Shown here piece after piece: positions 26,823-36,223 of a stretch of DNA of 64,000 nt. Below the pieces are notes generated by a model that was not told the DNA's origin, made no database searches, and was given only the letters and a program-made list of their open reading frames with translations. A program made the position numbers and the translations under genes. Every line of letters starts with the position of its first letter. The first letter of the stretch is position 1. The DNA is from Firmicutes bacterium UBA3553 (GTDB taxonomy: Bacteria > Bacillota > Clostridia > Tissierellales > Sedimentibacteraceae): positions 248,209-312,208 of the forward strand of contig DFOA01000017.1 in the NCBI GenBank assembly GCA_002381185.1, in the 5' to 3' direction.

Positions 26823-28487
26823 ATGAGAAGTGATTCAGTAAAAAAAGGAGTTCAGCAGGCACCTCACCGCTCGCTGTTCAATGCGCTGGGATTTACAAAG
26901 GAAGAATTGGAAAGGCCTTTAATAGGAATAGTAAGCTCACAAAATGAGATAGTTCCGGGACATATGAACTTGGATAAAATTGTGGAAGCAGTTAAAATGG
27001 GAGTTGCAATGGCAGGAGGAACACCAATAGTATTTCCTGCAATAGCCGTATGTGATGGTATTGCAATGGGACATATGGGAATGAAATATTCACTCGTTAC
27101 AAGAGAACTGATTGCTGACTCCACAGAAGCAATGGCAATGGCACATGCTTTTGACGGTCTGGTAATGGTTCCTAACTGCGACAAAAATGTTCCGGGGCTT
27201 TTAATGGCGGCAGCAAGAATCAATGTGCCTGCAATTTTTGTAAGCGGCGGACCGATGCTTGCAGGCAAAATGGGACAGAAAAAAACATGCATTTCAGATA
27301 TGTTTGAAGCTGTGGGAGCATACAATGCAGGCAAGATGTCAATGGAAGAGGTTGTAGAATATGAAAACAAAGCTTGCCCTACCTGCGGATCATGTTCAGG
27401 AATGTATACGGCAAACAGCATGAACTGTTTAACGGAAGCACTGGGAATGGGACTGAAAGGAAACGGAACAATTCCCGCTGTTTATTCTGAAAGAATCAGG
27501 ATTGCCAAGCATGCAGGAATGAAAATAATGGAACTTGTTGAAAAAGATATAAAGCCGAGGGACATAATGACAAAGGAAGCATTCTTCAATGCATTGACAA
27601 TTGATATGGCACTTGGATGCAGTACAAACAGTATGCTTCACCTTCCTGCAATCGCACATGAGGCGGGAATTGATCTGAATCTCGACATTGCAAATGAAAT
27701 CAGTGCGAAAACTCCTAATCTGTGCCATCTGGCTCCTGCAGGCAGTACATTTATAGAGGACTTGGATGAAGCAGGCGGAGTTTATGCGGTTATGAATGAA
27801 TTAAACAAAAAAGGATTGCTGACAACTGATTTAGTAACATGCACAGGAAAGACTGTGGCGGAAAACATTCAGGGATGCATCAATAAAAATCATGAGATAA
27901 TAAGGCCGATTGAGAGTCCATACAGCCGGACAGGAGGCATTGCCGTATTGAAGGGGAATCTTGCTCCTGATACATGTGTTGTAAAGCGCTCTGCAGTTGC
28001 TCCTGAAATGCTGGTTCATGAAGGTCCTGCAAGAGTATTTGACTGTGAAGAGGATGCCATAGAAGCAATTAACACAGGTAAAATAGTTGAAGGAGACGTT
28101 GTTGTAATCCGTTATGAAGGACCAAAGGGAGGTCCGGGGATGAGAGAAATGTTGAATCCTACTTCAGCAATTATGGGCAGAGGCTTGGGAAGCAGCGTTG
28201 CTTTAATAACCGATGGACGTTTTTCAGGTGCAACAAGAGGCGCTTCAATAGGGCATGTTTCTCCTGAAGCGGCAGTGGGAGGAAACATAGCACTTGTCGA
28301 AGAAGGAGATATAATAAAAATAAATATAGATGAAAATACAATAGATTTTATTGTTTCTGATGAAGAGTTAGAAAAAAGAAGAGCAAGCTGGAAACCGAGG
28401 CAGCCTAAAATTACTACCGGATACCTTGCAAGATACGCGGCTTTGGTTACATCAGGCAACAGAGGGGCAGTGCTGGAAGTAAAATAA
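26823..28487 (+). CDS. ilvD: Dihydroxyacid dehydratase
   Basis: The 554-residue Fe-S dehydratase acts in the third common step of isoleucine and valine synthesis. Cluster and active-site motifs are visible: MVPNCDKNVPGLLMAA, CPTCGSCSGMYTANSMNCL, and the C-terminal TDGRFSGATRGASIGH. The start follows ATCAGGAGGAAAAT. It stands alone here and other ilv or leu genes are not adjacent. The Ile-specific T-box fits its role. Confidence 0.96.
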   Translation: MRSDSVKKGVQQAPHRSLFNALGFTKEELERPLIGIVSSQNEIVPGHMNLDKIVEAVKMGVAMAGGTPIVFPAIAVCDGIAMGHMGMKYSLVTRELIADSTEAMAMAHAFDGLVMVPNCDKNVPGLLMAAARINVPAIFVSGGPMLAGKMGQKKTCISDMFEAVGAYNAGKMSMEEVVEYENKACPTCGSCSGMYTANSMNCLTEALGMGLKGNGTIPAVYSERIRIAKHAGMKIMELVEKDIKPRDIMTKEAFFNALTIDMALGCSTNSMLHLPAIAHEAGIDLNLDIANEISAKTPNLCHLAPAGSTFIEDLDEAGGVYAVMNELNKKGLLTTDLVTCTGKTVAENIQGCINKNHEIIRPIESPYSRTGGIAVLKGNLAPDTCVVKRSAVAPEMLVHEGPARVFDCEEDAIEAINTGKIVEGDVVVIRYEGPKGGPGMREMLNPTSAIMGRGLGSSVALITDGRFSGATRGASIGHVSPEAAVGGNIALVEEGDIIKINIDENTIDFIVSDEELEKRRASWKPRQPKITTGYLARYAALVTSGNRGAVLEVK

Positions 28488-28556
28488 ATGTCATCCTGAT
28501 ATGATGAAGAATCTCTTAAAAGGAGATTCTTCACTGTGATCAGAATGACATTTTTA
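28486..28556. terminator. Long bidirectional terminator between ilvD and the MacB-like gene
   Basis: The outer arms AAATGTCATcCTGAT and ATCAGaATGACATTT enclose an inner stem GAAGAATCTC/GGAGATTCTTC. T runs exit on the plus strand and A runs on the minus strand side, so it can end both converging transcripts. Confidence 0.85.
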
Positions 28557-29717
28557 TTCATATCTTAATGCATCTACGGGTTTTAATTTTGAGGCCTTAT
28601 TTGCAGGATACAATCCGAAGAATACTCCTACTGCTAAGGAAAATATGAATGCTCCTAAAATAACAGGTATATTGATTGCATAGCTTATTCCCATCATATT
28701 GCAGATTACATATGAAGCAGCAACACCGGAAGATGCTCCTATTATACCTCCGACGCCGCTCATTACTGAAGACTCTATTAAAAATTGAATCAATATATTC
28801 GCCCTGCCGGCACCTATAGCTTTTCTGACCCCTATTTCCCTGGTTCTTTCGGTTACGGTTACAAGCATAATATTCATAATTCCTATGCCGCCTACTAAAA
28901 GTGAAATACCCGCAATACCTCCAAGCATTGCTGTCAGCATTCCCGTTACTTCACTTAGTGTTTCAAGCATCTCATCCTGGCTGAACACTCTGTAGGAATC
29001 CTCGTCTTCAAAATAATCAAAAAGATAATTTTCTATATTCTCTTTTGCGGAAACAGATTCCTCAGCAGAATTTGCCTGTACGGTTATGCTGTTTATTGCA
29101 TTTGTATTGTACTGTCTCATTAAAGAAGTTACAGGAACAATTACAATTTCATTGCTGTCGCCTGCTATGGAGCTACCTTTATCTTTAAGTACACCGACGA
29201 CGGTGTATTTTTCGCCGTTGATGGATATTTCCTTATTAATAGGATTGTCTTTGCCAAATAAATCTTCTGCGGTTGTCAACCCGATTATAGCAACTTTATT
29301 TCTGTAATCAACATCAATGGGATTTATTGCCCTTCCGGAGCCTATTTCATAATTATTGATGCTCATGTAATTTTCATTTCCGCCTGTAATGCTTACGGTT
29401 GTTGTTTCCAGATCATATTTGACGGTAGCACTGGTTGTGTAAACAGGCGTTACGCTTTTAACGCCTTCCAGCTTTTCAAATGCACTTACATCGCGGTATT
29501 TAATTGATTCTCTTCTTCCGAATACATTAACGCTTATAATGTTTGAGCCCATGCTTGATATACTTTCTGTGACTCCTGACGTTGCACCCTGTCCTATGGA
29601 TATTAATACAACCACAGCAAACACACCTATTATTATTCCAAGCATTGTAAGGAATGTTCTCATTTTGTTGGATAAAATAGACTGAAAGGCCATTTTTGTA
29701 ACACTTTTTATATTCAT
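28554..29717 (-). CDS. MacB-like ABC transporter permease
   Basis: The 387-residue protein has an N-terminal membrane helix (MLGIIIGVFAVVVLISIG), a large extracellular MacB-PCD domain (about residues 45-240), then three C-terminal helices with GGIGIMNIMLVTVTERTREIGVRKAIGA, the FtsX signature. It acts with the upstream ATPase and the membrane-fusion protein to expel peptides or small molecules. It is the last gene of a three-gene minus-strand operon. Confidence 0.9.
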   Translation of the reverse strand: MNIKSVTKMAFQSILSNKMRTFLTMLGIIIGVFAVVVLISIGQGATSGVTESISSMGSNIISVNVFGRRESIKYRDVSAFEKLEGVKSVTPVYTTSATVKYDLETTTVSITGGNENYMSINNYEIGSGRAINPIDVDYRNKVAIIGLTTAEDLFGKDNPINKEISINGEKYTVVGVLKDKGSSIAGDSNEIVIVPVTSLMRQYNTNAINSITVQANSAEESVSAKENIENYLFDYFEDEDSYRVFSQDEMLETLSEVTGMLTAMLGGIAGISLLVGGIGIMNIMLVTVTERTREIGVRKAIGAGRANILIQFLIESSVMSGVGGIIGASSGVAASYVICNMMGISYAINIPVILGAFIFSLAVGVFFGLYPANKASKLKPVDALRYE

Positions 29718-29735
29718 AACTATTTCCTTTCCCGG

Positions 29736-30407
29736 CTAAATATTGCTGTTAAGAAGCAGACCGTCTTTAATTGTGATTGTTCTTTGAGCTTCCATAGCTA
29801 CTTCATTGTCGTGGGTAATGAGGACTATAGTCTTTCCTTCCTTGCTCAGCTGCTTAATTAAATTCATTACGTCGCTGCCTGATTTTGAATCCAAGTTACC
29901 TGTAGGTTCATCAGCAAGAAGTACAGGAGGATCTCCAGCCAGAGCTCTTGCAATGGCAACACGCTGCTGCTGTCCTCCTGACAGCTCTGTAGGTTTGTGA
30001 TTCATTCTGTCACTAAGCCCAACCTTTTCCAGTGCATCAATGCTTCTTTGTCTTCTTTCCTTATGATTCATGCCTCTGTATATAAGAGGAAGTTCCACAT
30101 TTTCCAATGCCGTCAGCTTCGGAAGGAGGTTAAATTTTTGGAATATAAAACCTATTTTTTGATTTCTTATTTTAGATAATTGTTTTTCATTGTAGGTGCT
30201 TATTTCTTTTCCGTCCAGATAATATTCGCCTGTGGTTGGGGTATCAAGGCACCCAATCATATTCATAAGTGTTGATTTTCCTGAACCGGAAGGTCCGATT
30301 ATTGCTAAAAATTCACCTTCATCCACATGCATGGTTATGCCTCTTAAAACCTGAACCTGCACCGAACCCATGTCGTATGTTTTTGTAATATCCTTTAAAT
30401 CTATCAT
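29736..30407 (-). CDS. MacB/LolD-type ABC transporter ATPase
   Basis: The 223-residue ATPase has Walker A GPSGSGKST, signature LSGGQQQRVAIARAL and Walker B VLLADEPTGNLD, typical of the LolD/MacB group. Its start overlaps the end of the membrane-fusion gene by four bases, and it lies 18 bases before the permease. The three genes form one exporter. The cargo is not indicated. Confidence 0.92.
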   Translation of the reverse strand: MIDLKDITKTYDMGSVQVQVLRGITMHVDEGEFLAIIGPSGSGKSTLMNMIGCLDTPTTGEYYLDGKEISTYNEKQLSKIRNQKIGFIFQKFNLLPKLTALENVELPLIYRGMNHKERRQRSIDALEKVGLSDRMNHKPTELSGGQQQRVAIARALAGDPPVLLADEPTGNLDSKSGSDVMNLIKQLSKEGKTIVLITHDNEVAMEAQRTITIKDGLLLNSNI

Positions 30408-32023
30408 GGCCTTGAACCTTCTTGTCGTATAACTACATTACCATTGCCGGCAGGTCGGGCGCCGCCTCCCATGGGCATACCCATGTTCATGCCTGAAGGC
30501 ATTTGAGTGGTATTGGATTGCACCACACTATAAACAATAGTATCTCCTTCGCTCAAGCCAGAAGTTATTTCTACTCTATCCTTTGTAGTAAGCCCCAACT
30601 CTACTTTTACGTCTGATTTATTTCCTGCTGAATCTTTTACCGTAACCATGTACTCGCCGTTTAATTTGTGAACAGCATCTATCGGTACAACCAATACATT
30701 TTCCCTGCTGTCTGATAAAATTTCAACATCTACGTTCATTCCGGACATAAGAGATTTTCTGTCATCTAGTTTAACTGTCACATCATATGTGGTAACACCG
30801 CTTTGGTTTGTTCCTTCCATTGATATTTTAGCTACCTTGCCTGTAAATTTCTCATTGGGATATACATCGCTGGTTATGCTTGCTGTTTGTCCCAGCTTAA
30901 TTTTGTTTATGTCAAGTTCGTCAACAGCTATTACTATTTCCATGTTATCCAGGTCTGCAATAGTCATTAATGCAGTTGTCCTGTCAACAACTTCTTCCTC
31001 TGATACATTTATTTGCAGCACAGTACCTTTCATTGGTGAATATATTGTATCTCCTTCGACTAAATCCTCTATTTGAGAATTATATTTTTCTATGGAGTTT
31101 TGTTTTTCTGCGATTTGAAGGCTGATATCTTCACCTTCAATTGTTGCTATTATATCACCTTTATTAATATATTTTCCATTTTCAGTATTTATAGATTTAA
31201 CTTTGCCGCTTATTTTAGCAGTCACTTTTTCTTCCTTGACATCGATTATTTTTGCGATATCCATTCCTTGATAGGAGCCTTGAGAATTGGTTACCGTAAC
31301 CTGTGCCAAATCTCCAACGCTGTATCCTCCGGGGTTACTCATTTTAAGAGTTACTAAATATCCAAATATTCCACCGCCCATTTGAACAGGCGTACTGTCT
31401 TTTTCAACAACTGTACCGGATTCTGTAGCAAAGTATTTTGTCATAAAAATTGAAGCACTATCAGAAATTGAAATTTTATCAAATTGCTCCTTGGTAAAAT
31501 ATGTCTCAATGTATGAATTTTCTGTATCTTTAATGCTGGCTATGTTGTAGTTGGAGCTCATCTGATCTCCTGCTTCAATGCTTAAACCGGAAATAACTCC
31601 GGAAACAGGAGCGTAAATATTTAAATCTTTCTGATTTTCATATAAGCTGTTTAATTCACGTTGAGCTTTTTCAATATTCAATTTAATGCTGTTAATTTCT
31701 GTCTGGCTGCCGCTTTCAGATTCAGACTGCAATGAAGTAAGGATTTGATTTTTTTCAACTAAATCCCCCTCAGTAACATAAATACCTTCAACTGTTCCAT
31801 CAATTTCAGATTTTATAATTCTTTTGTCAGATGGATTTACACTGCCGCTTTCTGAAACTGACATAGATATGTTATCCTTTGCAACAGTATATTCTATTTC
31901 GCTGCTTAGATTTTTACCCGCTGTTTTGACTGAAGCTTTTTTTGTTGCTGCATTGATGCCTAAAACAGCAATAATTAAGACCGCTGCAATAATTACTGCC
32001 AATTTTACCTTCTTGTTTTTCAT
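30404..32023 (-). CDS. HlyD/MacA-like membrane-fusion protein with two biotinyl-lipoyl-like regions
   Basis: The 539-residue protein is anchored by an N-terminal helix (residues about 7-25). It has RND/HlyD-type hairpins with VEGIYVTEGDLVEKNQILTSL, a second VKSINTENGKYINKGDIIATIEG, and the beta-barrel region ITSDVYPNEKFTGKVAKIS. It is longer than usual MacA (about 370) because the lipoyl-like half-motifs occur twice. A Met/Gly-rich tail (QMPSGMNMGMPMGGGARP) is unusual and might bind metal. It is the first gene of the exporter operon. Confidence 0.85.
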   Translation of the reverse strand: MKNKKVKLAVIIAAVLIIAVLGINAATKKASVKTAGKNLSSEIEYTVAKDNISMSVSESGSVNPSDKRIIKSEIDGTVEGIYVTEGDLVEKNQILTSLQSESESGSQTEINSIKLNIEKAQRELNSLYENQKDLNIYAPVSGVISGLSIEAGDQMSSNYNIASIKDTENSYIETYFTKEQFDKISISDSASIFMTKYFATESGTVVEKDSTPVQMGGGIFGYLVTLKMSNPGGYSVGDLAQVTVTNSQGSYQGMDIAKIIDVKEEKVTAKISGKVKSINTENGKYINKGDIIATIEGEDISLQIAEKQNSIEKYNSQIEDLVEGDTIYSPMKGTVLQINVSEEEVVDRTTALMTIADLDNMEIVIAVDELDINKIKLGQTASITSDVYPNEKFTGKVAKISMEGTNQSGVTTYDVTVKLDDRKSLMSGMNVDVEILSDSRENVLVVPIDAVHKLNGEYMVTVKDSAGNKSDVKVELGLTTKDRVEITSGLSEGDTIVYSVVQSNTTQMPSGMNMGMPMGGGARPAGNGNVVIRQEGSRP

Positions 32024-32149
32024 ACAATAATCCTTTCCTTTTCATATTTGCATAATTTTCTTGTTTCATAATATCTTTATAATGTGTTGGAAATGTGATA
32101 AAAATTTATGATAATAATAATGTAACATGCAATTCTTTAAATTAGCATA

Positions 32150-32185
32150 AAAAAACAGGATACAATTACTTGCATCCTGTTTTTT
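32150..32185. terminator. Terminator after the CAP-protein gene
   Basis: The perfect arms AAAAAACAGGAT and ATCCTGTTTTTT flank a 12-base loop. It can terminate minus-strand transcription from the CAP gene. Confidence 0.85.
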
Positions 32186-32259
32186 CTTATTGGTTTCTAA
32201 TATCCCCCGTTAGTGCTAAGGATACAACCAACAATATTATTATACAACTGATATGTTTC

Positions 32260-33006
32260 TTAGTTAGCAAACATTTGTGTCCAATAAGGTGTTCCGTTAG
32301 AGTTAGTAACGTATCCTACACCTATTCTTGAATAGTTAGATGACATAATATTAGCTTTGTGACCTGGTGAATTCATCCATGCAGTTACTACTGATTCAGG
32401 CGTTTTTTGTCCTGAAGCGATGTTTTCACCCCATGCTGACCATTTTATGCCAAATTTGCTGAGCATGTCCCCTGCACTGCCATATGTAGGTGATTGATGT
32501 GCAAAATAGTTATTATCTGCCATATCTTTTGATTTCATTCTTGCAATATTAGAAATTGATGCATCCAATTTAAGTGCAGGCAGGCCTGCTTTTTGTCTTT
32601 CTACGTTTACAAGTTCTACTACTTTTTGTTCATATGACGAAACTGCTGTATTTTCATTGTTGTCTGTTGCAGGTTCTTCTGCAGCCGGTGTTTCAGGCTG
32701 AGTAACAACAGGTTTTGTAGCTTCTGGCTTTGTTGGAGCCGGAGTTTCAACCTTTGTTTCTTCAGTTTTGCCTGTTTTATTATTCAATAAAGCTTTGCAG
32801 TCAGCTGAATTTAAATCTACAGTTTTTCCATTTACAGTAACTTTGTATTTTACATTTGAATTAGTAAATTTACCTGAATAATTTTTCAATAAGTTGCTGA
32901 AATCATAGTTTGTTGTTTTTGTGCAAGTTGTTTGTGCAGCAAAGGCTGTTGTTGATGAAAGTGCTAATGCTGCTGTTAATGTTAATGCTAATACTTTTTT
33001 CTTCAT
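32260..33006 (-). CDS. Secreted CAP-domain (SCP/YkwD-like) protein
   Basis: The 248-residue protein has a signal peptide (MKKKVLALTLTAALALSSTTAFA), an N-terminal region of about 60 residues with paired cysteines, and a Pro/Glu/Thr-rich linker (residues 85-125). A C-terminal CAP domain follows, with LVNVERQKAGLPAL, NNYFAHQSPTYGS, WSAWGENIASG and WMNSPGHKANIMSS. The conserved His and Glu of the CAP pocket are present. Such proteins are secreted in sporulating and vegetative Firmicutes, and their molecular role is unsettled. Confidence 0.88.
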   Translation of the reverse strand: MKKKVLALTLTAALALSSTTAFAAQTTCTKTTNYDFSNLLKNYSGKFTNSNVKYKVTVNGKTVDLNSADCKALLNNKTGKTEETKVETPAPTKPEATKPVVTQPETPAAEEPATDNNENTAVSSYEQKVVELVNVERQKAGLPALKLDASISNIARMKSKDMADNNYFAHQSPTYGSAGDMLSKFGIKWSAWGENIASGQKTPESVVTAWMNSPGHKANIMSSNYSRIGVGYVTNSNGTPYWTQMFAN

Positions 33007-33334
33007 AAAATCACTCCTATTTAGTCTTTAGATTTTTGAGAAGCAGGTACCCCTTACTTCTTTGGAAATTTTAGAACTTGTTAATGAGTTTTTCGTCATG
33101 AACAGATTATAGCACTGTAAGGGCAGCAATAAAACACACAATAATTTCTCCAAATGACAAATGTGTCAAAAATATTACAACATCTGCAAAAACAAAAAAA
33201 TAATTACAATAATATTACAGATATCATGCAATTATATATAAACACTTAAGAAACTATTAATTAGATTGGTATTAATTATAGGACTTCTCTAATATTTACA
33301 CATGTGCGGATAATAATGGCATAAGAATAACTTC
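33007..33334. other. AT-rich intergenic region upstream of the CAP gene
   Basis: It holds the CAP-gene ribosome-binding site (AGGAGTGATTTT on the minus strand) and a hairpin GAAGTAAGGGGTACCTGCTTC (minus, about 33041-33061) in its likely 5' leader. No known riboswitch consensus was recognised. The rest is very AT-rich and shows no coding. Confidence 0.5.
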
Positions 33335-33363
33335 TTGACAATATTTAAATTTTATATTATCAT
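33335..33363 (+). promoter_or_regulatory. Sigma-A type promoter for tyrS leader
   Basis: TTGACA at 33335-33340 and TATCAT at 33358-33363 are separated by 17 bases, before the T-box leader. Confidence 0.65.
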
Positions 33364-33389
33364 TCCATTTATAATACATATACTATCAT

Positions 33390-33606
33390 AACAGTGAAAG
33401 AAGCTAAGTAACATTTTGGTTACAAAACAGAGAGTGGATCGGCAGGTGAAAGATCCTCAGCACAAAATGTGAAATACACTTCCGGAGTTACCGTTGAAAG
33501 ATATGGCGGATGCCGACCGATAAAGCGGATAGAGGCAATTAAATTGCGAATTAAGGTGGTACCACGGGTTATCTCGTCCTTTGCGGATAAGATAGCCCTT
33601 TTTGTT
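33390..33606 (+). ncRNA. T-box leader of tyrS (Tyr specifier TAC)
   Basis: The specifier arm GAAATACACTTCCGGAG places TAC at 33475-33477. The antiterminator motif AAGGTGGTACCACGGG is at about 33553-33568. A terminator pairs GGGTTATCT with AGATAGCCC and ends in TTTTTG. A 70-codon open frame at 33469-33681 overlies it and is not a gene. Confidence 0.92.
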
Positions 33607-33701
33607 GCTTTACCACAGCAGTCAAATAATTTGGTGAATGAGACTGCGAATTTAAATGTTGATATAGAGACAAAATATTAAATAAACAAACGGAGGGAAT
33701 T

Positions 33702-34934
33702 ATGAAACAGGAAAATGTATTTGACGTATTAAAAGAAAGAGGATATTTAGAGCAATGTACTCATGAGGAAGAAATAAGAGAATTATTGGGAAAGGAATCA
33801 GTTACATTTTATATAGGATTCGACCCTACTGCAGACAGCCTGCACATAGGCCATTTCATACAGATAATGGTTATGTCAATAATGCAGCAGCATGGACACA
33901 GACCTATTGCTCTCTTAGGGGGAGGTACTACAATGATAGGAGACCCCAGTGACAGAACAGGCATGCGCTCTATAATGACACAGGAAATAATTGGCCAAAA
34001 TGCAGAAAATTTTAAGAAAGTATTTGAAAAGTTTTTAGATTTTTCTGAAGGAAAGGCAATAATGGACAATAATGCCGAATGGCTTTTGCCTCTTAACTTC
34101 CTGGAATTCATGAGAGAAGTGGGCGTTCATTTTTCAGTTAACAGGATGCTGGCTGCGGAATGCTACAAAAACAGAATGGAGCAGGGGCTTACATTCTTTG
34201 AATTCGGCTACATGCTTATGCAGAGCTATGATTTCTATGTTTTAAACCAGAAATACAACTGCAAAATGCAGTTAGGCGGCAATGACCAGTGGTCAAACAT
34301 AATAGGCGGAATAGAATTAACAAGAAAGAAAGCTAATGAACAAGTTTACGGAATGACATTTGCTCTTTTAACTAACAGCGAAGGAAAGAAAATGGGCAAG
34401 ACTGAAAAAGGAGCATTGTGGTTAGACAGAAACAAAACATCACCATATGAATTCTACCAGTACTGGAGAAATATAGATGACGCTGATGTGGAAAAATGCC
34501 TGGCACTTCTGACATTCCTTCCTATGGATGAGGTAATAAGGCTTGGAAGACTGGAAGGCGCGGAAATAAACAAGGCAAAAGAAGTGCTTGCATATGAAGT
34601 TACAAAACTTATTCATACGGAAGAGGACGCCGTAAAGGCACAGGAAGCTGCACGAGCATTGTTTGGAGCAGGAACTGATTCAGAAAACATGCCAACAACA
34701 GAATTGACAAAAGCCGAGCTTGGAGAAGGAATTACAGTTATTGACCTCATGACAAAAGCCGGATTAATCAAGACAAAGAGCGAAGGAAGAAGATTGATTG
34801 AACAGTCCGGGGTAACAGTCAATGACAAGGTTGTAGATGATGTCAACGCAGCAGTAACAGAAAAAGATTTTGAAGAAGGCAAGTTGATTATAAAAAAAGG
34901 AAAGAAAGTTTACCATAGAGTTAAGCTAGTATAA
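33702..34934 (+). CDS. tyrS: Tyrosyl-tRNA synthetase
   Basis: The 410-residue class I synthetase has the HIGH motif in DPTADSLHIGHF (48-51), the tyrosine-binding QLGGNDQWSNIIGG and a KMSKS-type loop KKMGKTEKGALW. A C-terminal S4 RNA-binding domain follows (TKSEGRRLIEQSGVTVNDKVV, residues about 345-405). It starts after AACGGAGGGAATT. It is controlled by the upstream Tyr-specific T-box. Confidence 0.96.
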   Translation: MKQENVFDVLKERGYLEQCTHEEEIRELLGKESVTFYIGFDPTADSLHIGHFIQIMVMSIMQQHGHRPIALLGGGTTMIGDPSDRTGMRSIMTQEIIGQNAENFKKVFEKFLDFSEGKAIMDNNAEWLLPLNFLEFMREVGVHFSVNRMLAAECYKNRMEQGLTFFEFGYMLMQSYDFYVLNQKYNCKMQLGGNDQWSNIIGGIELTRKKANEQVYGMTFALLTNSEGKKMGKTEKGALWLDRNKTSPYEFYQYWRNIDDADVEKCLALLTFLPMDEVIRLGRLEGAEINKAKEVLAYEVTKLIHTEEDAVKAQEAARALFGAGTDSENMPTTELTKAELGEGITVIDLMTKAGLIKTKSEGRRLIEQSGVTVNDKVVDDVNAAVTEKDFEEGKLIIKKGKKVYHRVKLV

Positions 34935-35349
34935 AAATTAGCTCCATAACTGCAGAGAGCATCAGAATGTTTTATAATCGTAAACAGTGATGTACTTTGA
35001 TGCACTTAAAAATGTGCAAATAACATAAGAATATTAACAAGCTTAATTTATTAGATTTGACATGAAAAGGGCTGTTGCATTGAGATTTTAATCCTTAATG
35101 CAACAACCCTTTTTTTAGTGTGCTTGTCATGGACGGTATCTTGAAGGTGGATGAGTTTTATTTCTGTTAATTCCGATGTAGTATTATTATAACTTGACTG
35201 AAACATTTTCCAGATTTTATCGTCTAAATAAGTGGGAGCGAATAAGGCATAGAACCCTTACGTCATAGAAGTTTAATTAGGAACCAATATTTCAAAATAT
35301 TACATATTGTGATATAATAATAACATAGTAGCGAAGGGGGGACTTACAT
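34935..35349. other. Intergenic region after tyrS
   Basis: It contains the tyrS terminator (35065-35116). The remainder, about 35120-35340, shows no intact gene. Its 3' end carries a plausible promoter and ribosome-binding site (AAGGGGGGAC) for the broken regulator at 35350. Confidence 0.5.
35065..35116 (+). terminator. Rho-independent terminator after tyrS
   Basis: The arms AAAAGGGcTGTTGCATT and AATGCAACAaCCCTTTT pair with one mismatch and are followed by a T run. Confidence 0.85.
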
Positions 35350-35644
35350 ATGTTAAGGATTGCTGTATGTGATGATGTGGACGCAATTTGTTCAGAGCTT
35401 GAGAATATTATTTTAGAATTTTCGCTATGTGGAAGAGTTGTGCAGGAATTTAAGTTCTGAAGAAATGACTGTCATACACGTAAATGGTTTTGACAGCGCC
35501 TCATATTTTTTAAAAAGGGATTTTTCAAACAGAAAAATAGAAAACATTATACTCAGATCGGGAAATATTGTTATAACCGCAATGTACTACGGCTCAGGCA
35601 GTCTGCTTGATTCAGTCCACCATTTTTCAATGGCAGTTCCCTAA
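35350..35644 (+). pseudogene. Broken LytTR/AgrA-type response regulator fragment
   Basis: A good ribosome-binding site and ATG start a 36-residue frame, LRIAVCDDVDAICSELENIILEF, which is the opening of a receiver domain with its acidic pair. It stops at TGA 35458. The receiver resemblance then continues in another frame (MTVIHVNGFDSASYFLKRDFSN, then KIENIIL). The phosphoacceptor region, the remainder of the receiver and the LytTR DNA-binding domain are missing. This is a frameshifted and deleted remnant. Its last about 45 bases recur at 36937. Confidence 0.6.
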
Positions 35645-35650
35645 TAAGGA
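35601..35650 (+). repeat. Degenerate direct repeat, copy 1 (partner at 36937)
   Basis: The motif TGCTTGATTCAGTCCACC...TTTTCAATGGCA recurs as TGCTTGATTCAGTTCATT...TTTTCATCGGCA about 1.3 kb downstream, with scattered changes. It lies at the end of the broken regulator. Confidence 0.6.
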
Positions 35651-35675
35651 ATGATAATAACACTCCAGGGACGGT

Positions 35676-35716
35676 ATGGTTCTTTTGGAGACCAAAAAAG
35701 TCTCCAAAAGAACCAT
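35676..35716. repeat. Dispersed inverted repeat, full copy with perfect 17-bp arms
   Basis: ATGGTTCTTTTGGAGAC and its exact complement flank CAAAAAA. It is preceded by GGGACGGT, linking it to the family at 18503, 21267 and 24635. Confidence 0.85.
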
Positions 35717-35815
35717 CTCAATAGAGAGTCAATTTAGACAATTTGTTATTTAAAACTAAATTATAAAATATTTATATTAATTAAATGTACTTTATTCTAA
35801 AGTGAGGCGTAAACG

Positions 35816-36223
35816 ATGAACCGCTCAATTAAAATAAAAAAATTAATAATGTTTTGTGTCTGTATTTGTGTTGCTGTATTTGCTTTTTTCGCATATAAGA
35901 ATTATGAAAAGAACAAGATATCCAATGAAGCAAAAATGTTTGCAGAGGAACAATTTTTAGAAAATATGCAATATATATTAAGCAAAACAACAAAAGAAAT
36001 GCAGGATTATTTTAAAGTCAATGGATTACACCTTGAATATGTACAATATCAGTCGATAGGCGGAGTCAGAGTTATTAAAATTAATGACGTGGAATATTTG
36101 GCAATAGTAACGGTATATGTACATAATTATGCTATTGATATGGATGCTCATATATTTGAAAATATAACATTTAAGGAACTAGATGGTAAATGGGTTGTTG
36201 CAGATGTTGCATATGATATCTGA
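35816..36223 (+). CDS. Hypothetical membrane-anchored protein
   Basis: The 135-residue protein has one N-terminal membrane helix (residues about 10-27, IMFCVCICVAVFAFFAYKNY) and an extracytoplasmic domain with alternating beta-like segments (VRVIKINDVEYLAIVTVYVHNYAIDM, WVVADVAYDI). No family was recognised. The start follows AGTGAGGCGTAAACG. It lies in a stretch with decayed genes. Confidence 0.55.
   Translation: MNRSIKIKKLIMFCVCICVAVFAFFAYKNYEKNKISNEAKMFAEEQFLENMQYILSKTTKEMQDYFKVNGLHLEYVQYQSIGGVRVIKINDVEYLAIVTVYVHNYAIDMDAHIFENITFKELDGKWVVADVAYDI

Noticed and set aside
26864..27421. 185-codon minus-strand open frame
   Set aside because: It is a shadow of ilvD on the opposite strand.
33041..33061. 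Hairpin in the CAP-gene leader as a c-di-AMP or c-di-GMP riboswitch
   Set aside because: It is a simple stem around GGTACC, and none of the conserved motifs of those riboswitches were seen.
33469..33681. 70-codon open frame before tyrS
   Set aside because: It overlies the tyrS T-box specifier, antiterminator and terminator.
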